Both the position numbers and the translations under genes were made by a program. Positions 12,296-24,652 of a stretch of 64,000 bases of DNA are shown piece by piece. The stretch is from Corythucha ciliata (Eukaryota > Arthropoda > Insecta > Hemiptera > Tingidae). The notes beneath the pieces were generated by a model. The model searched no databases and had not been told where the DNA came from. It saw only the letters and a program-made list of their open reading frames with translations. Where the stretch lies: contig CM075943.1 of NCBI GenBank assembly GCA_038030265.1, positions 38,998,001 through 39,062,000 on the forward strand. Reading direction: 5' to 3'. How positions within the stretch are numbered: the stretch's first letter is position 1; each line of letters starts with the position of its first letter.

Positions 12296-12394
12296 ACCCT
12301 TGGCTTCAAAAATTTAGGAAGTTTCCCTTCATTATAGCACCGTAGTTATTCTATGGCTGGGATTTTTGCTCCGGGAATAGACACGTGAAAGATA

Positions 12395-12735
12395 AAATTG
12401 AACCAACTTTCCCGTCGCGTTCGCCTTTCATTCCCGCTGAAGACACCAGCCAATCAGAGAGCAGATTTTCTTTTACCGTTCGCGGTCCTGTTCCGGTTCT
12501 GTCAGTTGAGCAACGGCCTTTAATTGTCGTTTTATCTTGGCCTCCGAGAGCAACAGTGTCTTCTTCACGCGAGTTTCGAAACATTTCCCTCAAAGCCCCC
12601 CGGGAACGAGAACGCCAAAGGTAAACCAACTTGCGTCGCGTTGGCGTTTCGTTCCCGTCAGCCAATCAGAGAGAATTTCCTTCGCGTTCGCGTTCCCGCT
12701 CCCGTTCCGTCGATTGTGAAATGGCCTTAAACAAT
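12395..12735. repeat. Duplicated GC-rich repeat with GCGTTCGCGTTCCCG core
   Basis: A block of about 130 bp at 12395-12530 is repeated at about 12620-12735. Shared parts are an AACCAACTT start, GTCGCGTT, AGCCAATCAGAGAG and a C/G-rich GTTCCGGTTC-like end followed by GGCCTT. The CCAAT-like motif inside each copy may be incidental. It is probably a dispersed repeat. Confidence 0.5.
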
Positions 12736-13192
12736 TCGTCAATGTCATCCAGTAACCAGCTATTCAACCAGTAAATTATCAATTTAGCCCCAAAAATAGG
12801 TGTTTTGTTCCATAAACTTGGTAATTTAGTCTTAGAAACTAACCATCAACAACTTATAAGGTTGAAAATGTTCCTTACAATCCTGATCCCCCGCCCCCCA
12901 TCGCCGGGCAATCAATCTTGTAGAAAGAAACTTCAAATGTAACCGTGTGGGTGAGCCTCCCTCCCTCGCCCGTAGTCGTTGGGGTGGTAACGACCATCAA
13001 TAAAGGGCCACCCTGAGCTTACCCCATTATCGCTGAAGGTAAAAATGTATGTATTTCTAAAAAACGTGGTTTCAAGTTTTTATTTTAAAAAATGCTACTT
13101 TTTAGGTACAAAAGTAAAATATTTGTGTAGCATTTGTTTTGTTATGTTTTCCTATAAAAAATTCAGGTAACATTTTTCTCCCCCAAAAACGT

Positions 13193-13198
13193 TTTATT
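13193..13198 (-). terminator. RBM26: Candidate poly(A) signal of the RBM26/27 gene
   Basis: AATAAA on the minus strand, about 360 bases past the stop codon at 13558-13560. A second copy lies at 13079-13084. Which one is used cannot be told from sequence. Confidence 0.4.
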
Positions 13199-13557
13199 AC
13201 AACCAGAATAGGAAAAAACACCGTCAGTGTCAATATTCGTAGGCTGTCATCAAATTGATTCAACACGCTCTTAAAACCAAAATTATAAATTAACAACACT
13301 CTTTCAATTATTTATACATTCAAAAATAAAAATTATACATTTTATCTTTACAAAATAATATATACAATGGTGAAATCTAATATAACAAACTTCATGTCGT
13401 AAATTCAATATTTCTTCCACAGCAATGAATTCTGTATAACTGAAACCTGAAAAAGTCATCAAAAAGTTAATTGATGAGGGCACATTCAAGCACACTGATA
13501 GCTACGTACCTGTTTCAACAGGCACGACGGGTCATTAGTTAAAATTCCTAGGCGGTA

Positions 13558-16500
13558 CTATCGTCTCCATGACCTATCCTCTTCTTCTTCAGTATCTTCA
13601 ATGGGATTCGAAGAAGTTGGAGACATGAGGGCAACGTACTGGAAATAATAAAAACACGTCAAAATTCGTATTCTGAACCCAATCAAAAAAGCATGGGGGG
13701 GGGGGTCAAGTTACCTCGAAGTCGTCATCCATATCGTCCATTGCCTCCTCCTCTCCAACTTCTTCCTCATCTTCGACTATTGACACCGAACGCGAGGACG
13801 TTTCTGGTTTTGTAATGACTCCACTCCTGTCGAGAGCAAAACAGGCGTGTACGTCGCAGCAATAATGGTGCGGGAATGATAATGCTTTACCTTATGTTCA
13901 TGTTGGGTGTGGCCCATGTAACTGAAAGTACTCTGTCTTCAAAATTTTTCCCAGTATTAATCGCCAATTCTGCCTCTTTTCTCGAACTATAATTGATCAC
14001 AAGGGACGGAGTGGCGTCATCCGACTCGTAGTTGACGATTTTACCGAATTTCTAAGGGAATAACGACTGGGTGAACCAATTGATTCTTTTTCAATCAATT
14101 TTTCGCGTGTTTTACTTCAAAGTGCTGAATGAGCTCATCCTTGTCGTCCTGTTCATAACCAGAGATTAGAACTTTAGTTGGTCGATGGTCAACGACGTTG
14201 TGGTCGTACGAAATGTTTTTCGCGACGAATTTCGATCCCCTTCCACGTCCCCGACTATCCACAAGACATTTTTATTTTGAGGAACAGTAAGAGAGAAACG
14301 CAAATACAATTAGGGGGGCAATTGTTTTTTTTTACCTCATTCGAACGGCGGCTCCGCCTCGTCCTCGGCTTGATGTACGGGTCTCCAAATTGTAAATTGT
14401 CTTCTTCAAATCGGCGACGCGTTTAATAAGCTCTTCAGTGTTTTTCCCCTCGTGCATGTTGTTCATGAGGTCGAGCTCGGCGTCCAATAGCTGTCGCTTA
14501 GCCTTAGGAGCATTACGAAAATGGCAATCCCTTGATTTTGATGATATATCCCCGCCTTCCACTTCTTCACATTCCAGAATTGTTTACCTCATCTCGAGTT
14601 CTCATCAGTAAAGCCCGTTGCTCGGCTGCGGCGCTATTTTTAGTCACTTTCCCTGGCGCAGCAGCTTTAACCGAAGACTTCAGGTCTTTTCGTATTTGTT
14701 CAATGCTGTCCTATTTTAATCAAAAACACAAAAATATAAACAGTTGAAGGCGAAAATACCGCCGAATATGTTCAAACCTGCAGCGTTTTGATGGTGTCCA
14801 TAAGAGCGCTCTTTTGCTGAGGCGTTGTCGCGGGGTCTTCCATCCTTTGTATGAGCAATTTCTGATGGTTGATTTGTTTTTCCAACAGTTCTGTCTTGCG
14901 TTTTCTAAGGTCCGCATTCAATTTGAAACCAGCCTTTATCGCGTCCAATTGCTTCTTTTTTGCTAACGTCACTTCTTCCAGTTTCTTTTTTAACTCATCG
15001 TTATTCTGCAGGAAAATGAAATGATTTATGTCCCGATCGGAACAGCTCGAAAAATTGAAAGTTTACCTGAGGTTTTTGGATTTGAGTGTTGAGGACAGCG
15101 GCTTCCTTCTTGGCTGAAGGAATGTAAAGCGTCTTGGATAGATTGTTGTTCACAGCAGTTACCTATTGGAAAACACCAAAAAAATAATTACAGTCATCAA
15201 ATGATGAAGATGGAATGATATCAAACACAAGGTTTTGTAATGAACGGTGATACATTAATTTGTAAGAGTGTCATTGACGCACCACTTTTCGTGATAGCAA
15301 ATTTCAGTTATCTATCCCTTTAGAAACGCAGAACTCTAGCACACAGCACTGACAGAAAAGTCCGAAATAGGTGTGTCAATAGCACTGTTCAGATTGCCCA
15401 GAATGACATCGAAGTATAAGGTGTATTACTCAAATTAATCAAAAATTAAAGCACAGACGAGAAGTGAACTGCCCCCTCTCCTCCTGCGATTACCACACTC
15501 TCTAAATCATGCTCAGGGTGTACCAATGGGACACATAAAAGGGATACAACACATCGGGACTCCCAGCACCGCAAAACAAACACAATTTTTTGAAAGCTTT
15601 TAGCTAGCGGAGGGCAATACCTTCTCTTCCAACTGCACAGCTGAAGGCTGAATGTTGTTCAGCACTTTAGATGGGTGAGCCCCAAGTCGCTCTAACACAG
15701 ATGACCTGGTTACAGGAGGGGCGTTCTCCTGTTTGTTCTTAAAGAGGGAAACAAAGAGAACAATCAAATTTCGCCCAGAATGATAGAAGGAACGAAAACA
15801 GAAGAGTCGGAAGTAGAGGAACCGGGATTGATCAAGGAAGACGAGTGTAGATGAATCAAAAAGGTGGAAAACAACGAAGTATTACCTCATTATTAGCGTT
15901 GCTATTGTTATTCAAGTTGTTGCTATTATTGTTGTTTTGGTTGTACCAAAAAACGCGGATGAAACGATTGTTCATAACAGCTTCAGTACTCTTTATCGCT
16001 ATGTTAGCTTCCGTGTGATTTGAAAAGGTCACCAGGGCAGACTCGGGGTCGCCTTCGAAGCACACCTAACGTAAAAATAACGATAAATAATGAGGGGGGG
16101 GGGAGAGGTGCCAAATCATACCTGAATGTTGACAATTTTCCCGAAACGCGAAAAATGCTCGTTCAAATGGGTGATGTTATTGGCACCAGGTGGTATTCTC
16201 TTAAGCTGAAGGGATGTGTTTCCGTTTTTCGGGTGAAACGGTAGGGCTCGGTTGTTTCCCAGGCGGCCGTAGTCGAATCCAGGAGGAGGGCCTTCAGGGC
16301 CTGGTACTCGTCCCTGGGGGAAATAAGGACAGTCAATGACCGATGATACGGACGATCCAGTTCGATTCTTCTTACGTTGCTAAACTCGTTCGGGTTCATA
16401 GGCCTCGGGTGTCGGAAGTGTAGAACCCCGCCGACAACGTTGATGAGCTCCCGTTGGTGGGGGAACCCACCTCGACCCATTCCTCGCATAACTCCCCTCA

Positions 16501-18886
16501 TAACTGAAAAGTCGTGACAGGAAAATGTATATAACATTAAAAGAAAAACCAAGTGCACCGTATTATTGTATTTCAGCTCTTTTGATCTCATGAAAATACC
16601 TGCATACTATGTCTCAGGTAATTTTCAGAAAAACAAAAACAAATGAACTTGCCTGGGCCCCCTCGGAAACGAGGTGGTCTGCCCCACATTCTTGGTTCCA
16701 TGCTGGGTGCATCTGGATTGTACTCTGCTGAAAAAAAAAAAAAAAAAAAATCAAAGTTACAAGCAACTGATATTGTTAGTAATGTAAAAACTAGAGGGTA
16801 ATTAGAATAGGTTAAAACACAAAAATTTGACCATTGAGCTGGACATAAGCATAAAGGGAAATCCACACTCAACTGCCTCTATAAATATTCAAATAAACTT
16901 CAGGCCCGAAATTACGAAAGGCTTACCGAGATTTATAGGTGGTAGAGGACGAATTGGAGGGTGCACCGGATGGCGTATCAGACTAGGCGGAGGCGCTTGA
17001 GGCACTAAAGGCGGTGGAGGTGGCTGCGGACCTCCGTTGAACACGGGAACGGGCAAGTCTTCTAGAATCACAGGGTCGGTTCCATGGTCAAAAGGGCAGA
17101 GGTCGCCTCTCATACAAAATCCTTGCTCTGTGAAAAAAAAAAAAAAAAAAGCCGCGGTTCGGTCATAAGGAAAAGTTTAGGAATAAGTGAGAGATGACCT
17201 CACCATCGAAATCTCGACACCTCCGAGGAAACTGAACGTCAGGAGGAATGTTAACAACACTTTGCAAGTTCCTCATGTCCGTGTCACCGTGACTCGTCGT
17301 CACTTCTTTGGGAGAAAGACCGGTCGATGCATCCTTTCTTTCTCTACTTCCTACAGTGAATGAAAAAAAAGAAAGTAAAACAACCGAAAATTCTATGGTA
17401 AACTCACAACTCACCAAGAGGGCTTCTAGACCGCGAGCGTGGGGGCGAACGATTCCTGTAACGCGTCCTCTTGCCCTGCGGCGATCGGGACTTCGAGTAT
17501 CGTCTTGGGGGTGGTGACTTCGAATAAGTTCGCCTGAAAGCCAAAACTCAGATAAACTATTCCGCCGAAAAGTGTGTTGATTGGTTTAGCGTTGAATACC
17601 TCCGCTCGTATCTCCTAGACGGAGGACTTTTGTTTCTCCAGGCTCGCCCTCTATCCCTCTCGCGAGATCTCGACCTTCTCCGATCCAACGATCTCGACCT
17701 AGATCTCCTTCTTTCAGGCGACACGGACGAATCTCGCCTCCTTCCTCGACGGCTTGATTTGTCTTCCTTGTCCTAGAGACAAAACAAAATAAAAATCAGC
17801 CGGGGGTTCACCGTTCGACCGAAACCGAATCGCCAATAGAAAATCAGGAGTTGAAGCATGCATAACGCAGACATGAAAAATACAAAAGAAAAAAAAAAAA
17901 AAAATAGTTAGTCAGTTTATTAAGGCGTTCGGAAACTCACAGAGTCGCCTTTACGAGTATGCCTCTCGGGCTCTTTTCTCGAAGCGGCCGATGGCAACAG
18001 AACGGACGCTAGACTGTTGCTATTCTGTGCACTCGCCAAAAGAGCGGGATTCTACAGGCAACACACGAGTTTCAACAAGTTGAAATTTTGACAGGAATTT
18101 CATAGACAATTGGAGAGCTATTCTTCTTCTTCTAGAATGGCTTTTGTTAACTGTAATTTTGGAATATGGGGACGCCCACGCATAACAATTGTCCCGTAAG
18201 TTGCTCAAAGTGTTTAAATATTCATGAATTTCATAATTAAAAAGTGTTAATATCATGACACGAAAAATGCGTAAGAAATTAGTTAGGTACTACGGTACAA
18301 CGGAGGTAACGTACGGTACGGTTAGTTAGGTACAAGTAGGTACTACGACAAATAACTGGAACAGTAACGTTCCGTCAAGAAAAGATGACCGAGTTTCACG
18401 ACATTTACACAGGGTTTGCTGCTGGTGATACTCACTGAGTCCTTTCCACTTCTTTTATCACTGTCATCCAGTAAAGGTAGCGGTATAAAAACGTCTTTCG
18501 TGGTTTCACCAGCTGGAAGAGATTCAGGGATGATGGCGGAAGTAGTAGGGTCGTCAACGGTGGTGGTGGTAGTAATGGTATTAATAGTAGTTTTTGACTC
18601 TTGAGGAGGACCCACGATCTCGGACGCAGCAACCTCAGGTTGTTTCAAATCGAAAGCTTTAGTTTCTAAGGTACGGAAAAGCACGTCAACGAACTCTTGA
18701 GTGTCTGTAAATGTAAAATTGAGGTAATGAAAAAGTTAAAAGAGGGACGAACGGAATTGGCAAGCACCTCTTTCTAGAAACACTTCGAGTTGATCGAGCA
18801 TCGTAGCTCGTAATTCCTCAATTGGTTTATCTTTTTTAACCAGCGCGTAGACATATTTGGCGAGCGCTTGAGGATCGGCGTCACAC
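13558..18886 (-). CDS. RBM26: RBM26/RBM27 (swm) RNA-binding protein, exon 1 missing
   Basis: Minus-strand exons in coding order: 18886-18768, 18704-18436, 18051-17941, 17772-17600, 17533-17415, 17350-17204, 17127-16927, 16727-16653, 16503-16376, 16313-16122, 16065-15886, 15737-15621, 15162-15067, 15005-14778, 14710-14588, 14502-14336, 14254-14116, 14051-13891, 13826-13715, 13638-13558. Phases agree (2938 nt, ~979 codons; human RBM26 is about 1000 residues). Order of parts: PWI-like N-terminus (CDADPQALAKYVYALVKKDK), an Arg/Ser-rich region, a CCCH zinc finger, a Pro-rich segment, RRM1, an Asn-rich linker, a coiled coil, RRM2 and an acidic tail ending RSWRR. The family binds RNA in the nucleus and works with the poly(A)-tail exosome-targeting (PAXT) machinery and in mRNA export. 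The first ~20 codons should lie above 18886 and were not found. RBM26 and RBM27 diverged in vertebrates, so either name applies. Confidence 0.93.
13891..14254 (-). other. RBM26: RBM26/27 exons for the C-terminal RRM
   Basis: Exon 14254-14116 encodes an RG-rich start, then HRPTKVLISGYEQDDKDEL. Exon 14051-13891 gives KFGKIVNYESDDATPSLVI, then AELAIN and VTWATPN. The order of strands and helices is that of the second RRM of RBM26/27. The acidic tail (VEDEEEVGEEE and following) is in the next exon. Confidence 0.9.
15886..16313 (-). other. RBM26: RBM26/27 exons for RRM1 and the Asn-rich linker
   Basis: Exon 16313-16122 carries the first half of the RRM (KRIPPGANNITHLNEHFSRF, then GKIVNIQ). Exon 16065-15886 carries the second half (ALVTFSNHTEANIAI and STEAVMNNRFIRVFW). 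The RRM is followed by a stretch dominated by asparagine (NQNNNNSNNLNNNSNANN), a lineage-specific low-complexity linker. Confidence 0.92.
16651..16652 (-). other. RBM26: Non-canonical GC splice donor in RBM26/27
   Basis: The intron after exon 16727-16653 starts CCCAG|GCAAGT on the minus strand rather than GT. The rest of the donor is an excellent consensus. The phase across it (one base, then TTATG) is required by the flanking coding sequence. GC-AG introns are a known minor class spliced by the U2 spliceosome. Confidence 0.85.
16927..17350 (-). other. RBM26: RBM26/27 exons for the CCCH zinc finger
   Basis: The finger is split by an intron. Exon 17350-17204 ends in RRCRDFD and exon 17127-16927 continues EQGFCMRGDLCPFDHG. 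Together they give a perfect C-x8-C-x5-C-x3-H zinc ligand set. The Pro-rich segment PQPPPPPL follows in the same exon. A run of 18 thymidines on the minus strand precedes the acceptor as an extended pyrimidine tract. Confidence 0.93.
17415..17772 (-). other. RBM26: RBM26/27 exons for the RS-rich region
   Basis: Exons 17772-17600 and 17533-17415 encode a strongly basic, Ser/Arg-rich segment (for example RRRSRSRSLDRRRSRSRERD and RSPPRSRSRSP). This is typical of nuclear-speckle RNA-processing factors. The RS exons are simple in composition but remain fully open and in phase. Confidence 0.88.
18436..18886 (-). other. RBM26: RBM26/27 exons for the PWI-like N-terminal domain
   Basis: Two exons (18886-18768 and 18704-18436) encode CDADPQALAKYVYALVKKDK, then a TMLDQLEVFLER helix and DTQEFVDVLFRTLE. 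These are hallmark helices of the RBM26/27 N-terminus. The first exon starts with the last base of a codon, so at least one upstream coding exon is required. A Thr-rich linker (TTTTT) and a DSDKRSGKDS tail follow. Confidence 0.9.
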
Positions 18887-20079
18887 CTAGAAAACATGAA
18901 TAAGCATATACGTTTTAACCAGGCCCATCAGGTAGATAAATCGAGGAAATACCCGCCACACACTCTACAATACTATCAAGAAGAAAACTGCTCACAAAGC
19001 TCAGCAATACAACAGGTCACCAAAAATGAGAGTAGGGGCTCATACGGAGTGAAGAAGAAAATGCAGAGCCCGGTAGATGGAAAAAGTACATTGGATTAAG
19101 TAATTGACAATTCATCTCCAAGACACTGACTAGTTTGAGCACGAAACTTCCCCATAAAAACTCTTTACACTCAAAAACTGATAGTTTAGGCTCTCTCATT
19201 CCAACGCCTCACTTGATCAGAGACTGTAGAGGGATGCAATACAGTGTATCTGTTCCAACTTACCCTAGAACTTGTTTGGAACCGAATCATCTTCTGCCAA
19301 TAAAACGCAATGGATTTGTTTGTTGCTATGGTAAAATCGTTCTGGAACGGTTCCGAACGAGTACAATGGGTAGGTTGGAACAAACCTAGTATTGTCGCCC
19401 AAGACGCCACTCGATACTCTGTTTGTCCCCCAATTTCACTCAAAATTAGCTCTTTATAGGGTCCGAGCCCCCCGAGGAGGCTCGTGCCAAATAGGGGGTA
19501 GGGGGTCGACGCACTCTTTAAGCCTTTACAATTGGATGTATGCAAGTGAAGTAAAACAACTCCTCCGATCACACAGAACCGTTGCGTTAAATTTAAAAAA
19601 ATGAAACGATTCGCTTCAGTCATTGAGTTTTTGGTTACCTAATGAAGTTATTTGAGGCTCTATAGTTTACCACAACAGCGCTCATTTTTCCCGACCCTTA
19701 CGAGTTCATGTATGTACCGGCCCAACTTGAAAACACAACACCTACATCTGCCCACTATTACAACTAATTTGAATATGCCAGCAGCTAGCTTATTTGAAGA
19801 AAATATTTTGAGGAAAAAATTAAACTTCTAACTGCAAGGTGAAATTCACACGAACATCTTATTACCTACTTTTCCAATTTACCAGGCGACGTTTGCATCT
19901 ATTGCTTTTACATAAAATTCACGAACGTCTTGAGTTTCAAGTTCAAGAGAGGATGCTCCAATTTTCAAATATTTTCATTCAAATCAAACTTTTTGATAAA
20001 CATCGACGCATTTACAATCGACTTGGAAGGCCCCGAAACAAACTGGCTCAGTAATTTATGCTGCACCGTCGTTCAGAAT

Positions 20080-20230
20080 GAAGAAGAAAAACGGGGAGTT
20101 AGTTGATCAAACTGATCAGATGTTAGGACCAATTAGACCACAAATGGAGTCTATGTGCAGAAAGAACGAGTTCTTTCGAGCAATCCTAGGTCAAGATGTG
20201 GCCCGGACGGCGTACGGATATTCTAGAAAT
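20080..20230 (+). repeat. Dispersed repeat family R1, copy 1
   Basis: Contains GGGAGTTAGTTGATCAAACT, GTTAGGACCAATTAGACC, GGAGTCTATGTGC and GCCCGGACGGCGTA in this order. The same blocks recur at 25500-25815 on the same strand and at 50815-51010 inverted, so this is an interspersed family. No coding frame or terminal structure was seen. Confidence 0.6.
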
Positions 20231-22787
20231 CGAATATATACATGTTAAAACGTACACAGAAAAAGTTTGAGGGTGGGTTCAAAAAATTATTTCCTGACCG
20301 AAAACATAGGTGTATTGTTCAGAATGAATAATAAACCAAAACTAGACAAAATAAAAACTCCTCTATAAGGCACAGAAACCTGTTATTTTTTCTATATTTT
20401 TATGTCTTCGGCAGGCATTCCTTAGGAAGCTGTCTTGTCTTTCAAATGGTGTCAAATGTATCCACCTTAGAACCTCCCTTCTCCTTTTCCAGAATATTTT
20501 GTCAGTGAACTTTTATTTTTTATTTGCATTGTCGTAATACGCCGCAGCGTTGCTTGATCATTCGAGTAGGTAATAGAATTTTAATTATGAAAATTTTTAA
20601 ATAATTGATTCTTTGATTCTCATTATTTTACAATAGTCGTAAGTGATGTCATGCTATGTAATTCAAATTGCCACCATGAATAACATTATTATAAACATAT
20701 CAAATGCCTCCCCCGCCCACCCATCATACAATGAAGGGCGGAAAAAACATTTCTGGCCTGGCAAGCTGAAAAAAAGTATACTAATTTAAAAGCCTCAAGT
20801 ATAAACGTGGCGTGGAAATTTCGATTTAATTATAAACGTGGTTGTACTCAAATGTTCGCTCATCTTCCCTGACGCCTACACACCCGTAGACGGAGCAAGG
20901 TCACTGGCAAACTTTGAGTCTATCAATCATACACTTCCTAGTAAACTTGTACCGAGACGCGTGCAAAATGCACTGTACTGAACTGTAAAAAGACCTGTAA
21001 AAAAAAAAACAACGTTTCCTTTGGTTTGGTTTTGTAAAATCGGAAACCTCAAATCCGGGCACAAGGCATTAAAGGAGAGACAAATACGAAAGGTATTCCC
21101 CAAAATAGTATTTAAAAGGCAATGAAATGATTAACTTAGAATAACCCTTGGTAGACATCAAGCTATTACAGACAAAAATAATCCGAGAACTTTTGTACGT
21201 AAATAAAAACAAAGCGGGGGGTTTTTCCAATTTTTAAATCAAGTAGGAGGTAAGAACCCATAGAAGCCCTCCTTTGAGACGAAAAATTAAAGGTTTGTAT
21301 TTAGGACAACACACTGTCGACTATTTTAAACAAACGGCTCCACAGGGCGCTTTCTTGCCAAATTGGGTCACTTTATAAAGAGACTTTTGGAGATGAAAAG
21401 ATAAACGGCACGCTTATAATTTAAATTTGAGATTTTTTACCCGTGTTTCGTAAAATGGAATAGAGTTTCGATTAGGGATTCCCATTCCCCACGACTCATG
21501 CAGTGAGTCGTCTCTTATTAAAAAGTATAAATATTAAAACAACGTAAATTGGGAAGGAATAAATATAAAAAAAACTATATATAAATAAAAAAATATAAAA
21601 AAAACTCAATCTGATCCGTGATTTCTGTCAGCAACATAACCAAATACAACCACAATATAATATTGAGGGGGAGAGCCAATGCCAGCGGTTGGTGCGTGAG
21701 ATAGGCAAATCATTTCAGCATAAACATACTCATTTATAGTAAGGATACACAAGGAAATAATTTCAGTACTCGCATAGAATAATTGAAATACGTTTATCAT
21801 TTCGACGAAAATCGCCAAAACAAATCACTTTCGTGACTTTTAATGCAGATAAATCAGGCTTTTTTTAGATAAGGATATTACGTCATTTCTTCTCCGGTCG
21901 GGTCTACATCCTTTAAAATTAATTCGTTTATGTAAAGACACTTTGGAAAGGGACTTCGGGTCATTACTTATTTAATCACTCAAGACTGCACTTTCATTTC
22001 GAATAGCAAGCAAAAAGCTAAATATTATGACACCACGGTTTATTACTATCATTAGATAAATTTCCCATTAAAAGGAGATCATAACAAAGGGGAAATTAAA
22101 ACCAATTCTGGTGCTTCGAAAATTCATGAGGTATGAGTTTCCGGTGTCCAAATCCAAATCCGGTCCAATTTTGGCTACCCTCTTGGTTTTTCAGGGACGG
22201 TTTTGTGAAAGGGAAAAGGAGCAGCGCTTGTGCTTGTGATCGCAGGGGTCAACGGGAGTGGGGCGACAAAATTTACAGTTTTTGTATATGAAATTCAGAG
22301 AACAAGATTACACCGACTATTTTCCAGGAGGGGTGCCAGTTTTAGAAGGGTAGTGACAAGCGACCATTTTTGTTCGAAATCCGTTTCTTGGTGTGAATTA
22401 GTTCATTTTAGAAGGTCAGATTTTGGGCTAAATTGACTGTATTTGGCCCGACTAACCGAAGCCTGACGAAGAGTACCGCTAGTACGAACACCCCACATTT
22501 CTCAAGTCGTACGTAATCAGAAAGCACAAGTTATTCAGTTGGCCTAAGCAGAGGCGCGCGCCCAGTGTTAAGTTCGGAGCTGCTTTCATTGTTTGCTAAT
22601 CTCAAATTCTACACAGAAAAATAAGAATGTGGACAAGAGAGTATTAAGAAGACAAGAGCTGCGTTTTCAACGACTTCACTGAGAGAGTTTCGACTATTCA
22701 AAAATTTACTTTAGCGTTTACGGAAATGGTGTCAAAATCTCTCTATTTTCACGCGGGGAGACTCCCCTCCCTACCACCGAATTCAAA

Positions 22788-22937
22788 CAGGGGGCCTGTT
22801 CTATCACTTTTCACTGTCACTGTCTCTTTCCACCCGTCATCTCAGTCAACATCAATCAAGATGTGATTTAATTTGGGGAGGACGGGTGGAAAAGGATATT
22901 TGTTGGAACACTGAAATCTTACAGAACAGGCCCCCTG
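22788..22937. mobile_element. MITE-like element, 15-bp terminal inverted repeats
   Basis: CAGGGGGCCTGTTCT at the left end is matched by AGAACAGGCCCCCTG at the right. The inverted similarity extends inward in diverged form through a TTTCCACCCGTC block. Length is 150 bp. No convincing target duplication was found. The TIR start resembles hAT-type ends. Confidence 0.6.
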
Positions 22938-22944
22938 CTGTCAG

Positions 22945-23015
22945 GGTTGCCACAGAATGGATCTTACGGAATTCCTTGACTTTTCCCGGTTTTCCCTGAC
23001 CAAATCAGGTAACAG
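22945..23015 (-). repeat. Fragment of a 'TCAGGGAA/CCGGGAAAAG' repeat
   Basis: Contains TTCCTTGACTTTTCCCGGTT and a following TTTTCCCTGACC. The same sequence lies near 24565-24640 and, inverted, near 57600-57725 (GTCAGGGAATTTTCTAAAAC and similar). It is a short interspersed remnant whose parent element I cannot name. Confidence 0.5.
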
Positions 23016-23269
23016 TGGAAGAAGAGTAAACGAAATTAAACACTTTTAATTCTGTGTGACAAGAGAGTCACTTAGTAGTCGTCTTGCGTTTTGGTCCTCC
23101 GTCAAAATTGGCAATTGGCTGGGCACTTGTCTGGAAGGATTATTACCGGAATTTGACCGTCAAAATCTCAGAGTCACAAGCCGCTTCAGTTTTGGGGAAA
23201 CTTCAAAAATCAAACCGAAAATTTCTCTACAATTTGTTGCGAATATGGTGAAAATTGCCAGAATGTAAC

Positions 23270-24000
23270 ATTCACAAATTTGGCTCGAAAAAGCTAAATC
23301 TCCTTCACAGATCCGGCAGGGTTCGATCGAAATTGTGTATTTTTCGCTTTAACAAAAATCTTTTTCAAAGGATCGAGTCTCTTAAAAATCAAATTTCGTG
23401 GGGTTGACTCTTTCAAAAAACCATATTGTAGGGGTTGATCCTTTGAAAAAACGAATAAAAATTTCGCGGGTTTAGGCTCTTTCAATTAGATAAAATTTTG
23501 AGGGTCCGACTCCTTCAAAAACCCAATTTCCTGGAGTTTGGTTGAATAAAAAACTAAATTTCCCCCGGTATGAATCTATTAAAATCCAAATTTCGCGAGT
23601 TTGACTCTTTCATAACCAAATTTCTTTCATTTAGATGTCGTAACAGTCAATATCGCGGGGGACGTATACAAAAAACGCAAAAATCTGTTTTTTCCTCAAA
23701 CAAAAACAAAATTGTACGAGTTTATCTCCTTGAACAAAAGGGTTTAACTCTCTCGAAATACGGAATTCGCGACTTTGGCTCTTTTCAAACCACAAATTCA
23801 TGGATTTGGCTTATTCAAACCGTGATTTTGAATGATTCATCCCAAATTTTAAAATTCAAATGTCGTGAAATATTCTTCTTCGAAACCAAATTTCACGGAT
23901 TATTGATCATTCAGGCTCGTGACGTAGATGAAGGACACTACACTAATGGCCGAAGATCTGCGGCACCTATAGAAAGTTTAGTCACCTTGATTAAAATTAA
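23270..24000. repeat. Degenerate short-period array, family S2
   Basis: Poorly conserved units of roughly 45-55 bp alternate a CAAATTTCG(C/T)G(A/G)G block with a G(A/G)CTCTTTCAAA-type block. About a dozen units can be followed. Similar arrays lie near 54880-55150, 56880-57600 and 58560-58990. It looks like a decayed satellite or array. Confidence 0.5.
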
Positions 24001-24544
24001 ATTATGCTAATTGTTTCATCACGAATCGTGGAATAGACTGAAGGAGCACATTCGACCTTAAGAATGAACAACTGAGTCTTCGAATCAAATTATTTGGTCT
24101 TTGGAGGAATTATCATTCTTCGACTTTGAATTTAAGAAATTTCTGTCTGATTCCGGTACAAAGTGCTTCCCGGGACGGTTGGCGACCCTAGAAATGTCCA
24201 CTGTCGTGGGCAAATTGACATGAAATGAACGCATTTTCAGTTTAAGTGAAACTGAAGTGCTGGGAATGTCCGGTTTCAAGCTAGTACGGCTACTGGCACG
24301 ACAAGGTGGCACCGCAACTGGAGTGGAGTTTGGCGGGAGTAGATTTTTACGGGTCAAATTCCTGTCAATCGACCGAAAGTGAGTTCAGAACTGATCGCAC
24401 GCTCGGAAGAATACGGGTACAACTCAAAAAATCGTGAACGAAAGAAACTAACAAATGGGTGATTGCGAGTAGAAGACCCTTAGCTCAATTTTTTTCTACG
24501 TTTAACTACCAAATAAGAAGAAGTCTACGATAAAGAAGCTGTCC

Positions 24545-24652
24545 ACTAATTTTTCCCTGACTTTGGTGTCAAAATTTAAAAACTTCCTGACTTTTCCCGG
24601 TTTTCCACGACCAATTTATAATTCTTTGTCTTTTCCCGGTCAGCGGCAACCC
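24545..24652 (-). repeat. Second fragment of the CCGGGAAAAG-type repeat
   Basis: CTTCCTGACTTTTCCCGG followed by TTTTCC and GACC matches 22970-23000. A second CTTTTCCCGGTCAG follows about 40 bases later. Same family as 22945-23015 and 57600-57725. Confidence 0.5.

Noticed and set aside
9581..13000. Search for PLAT and polycystin channel segments after the REJ membrane helix
   Set aside because: The frame stops at 9796 with a poly(A) signal at 9837, and no further membrane exons were recognised downstream before the LTR-type element.
18416..18604. Plus-strand open frame over RBM26/27
   Set aside because: It is the antisense shadow of the Thr-rich coding exon at 18436-18704.
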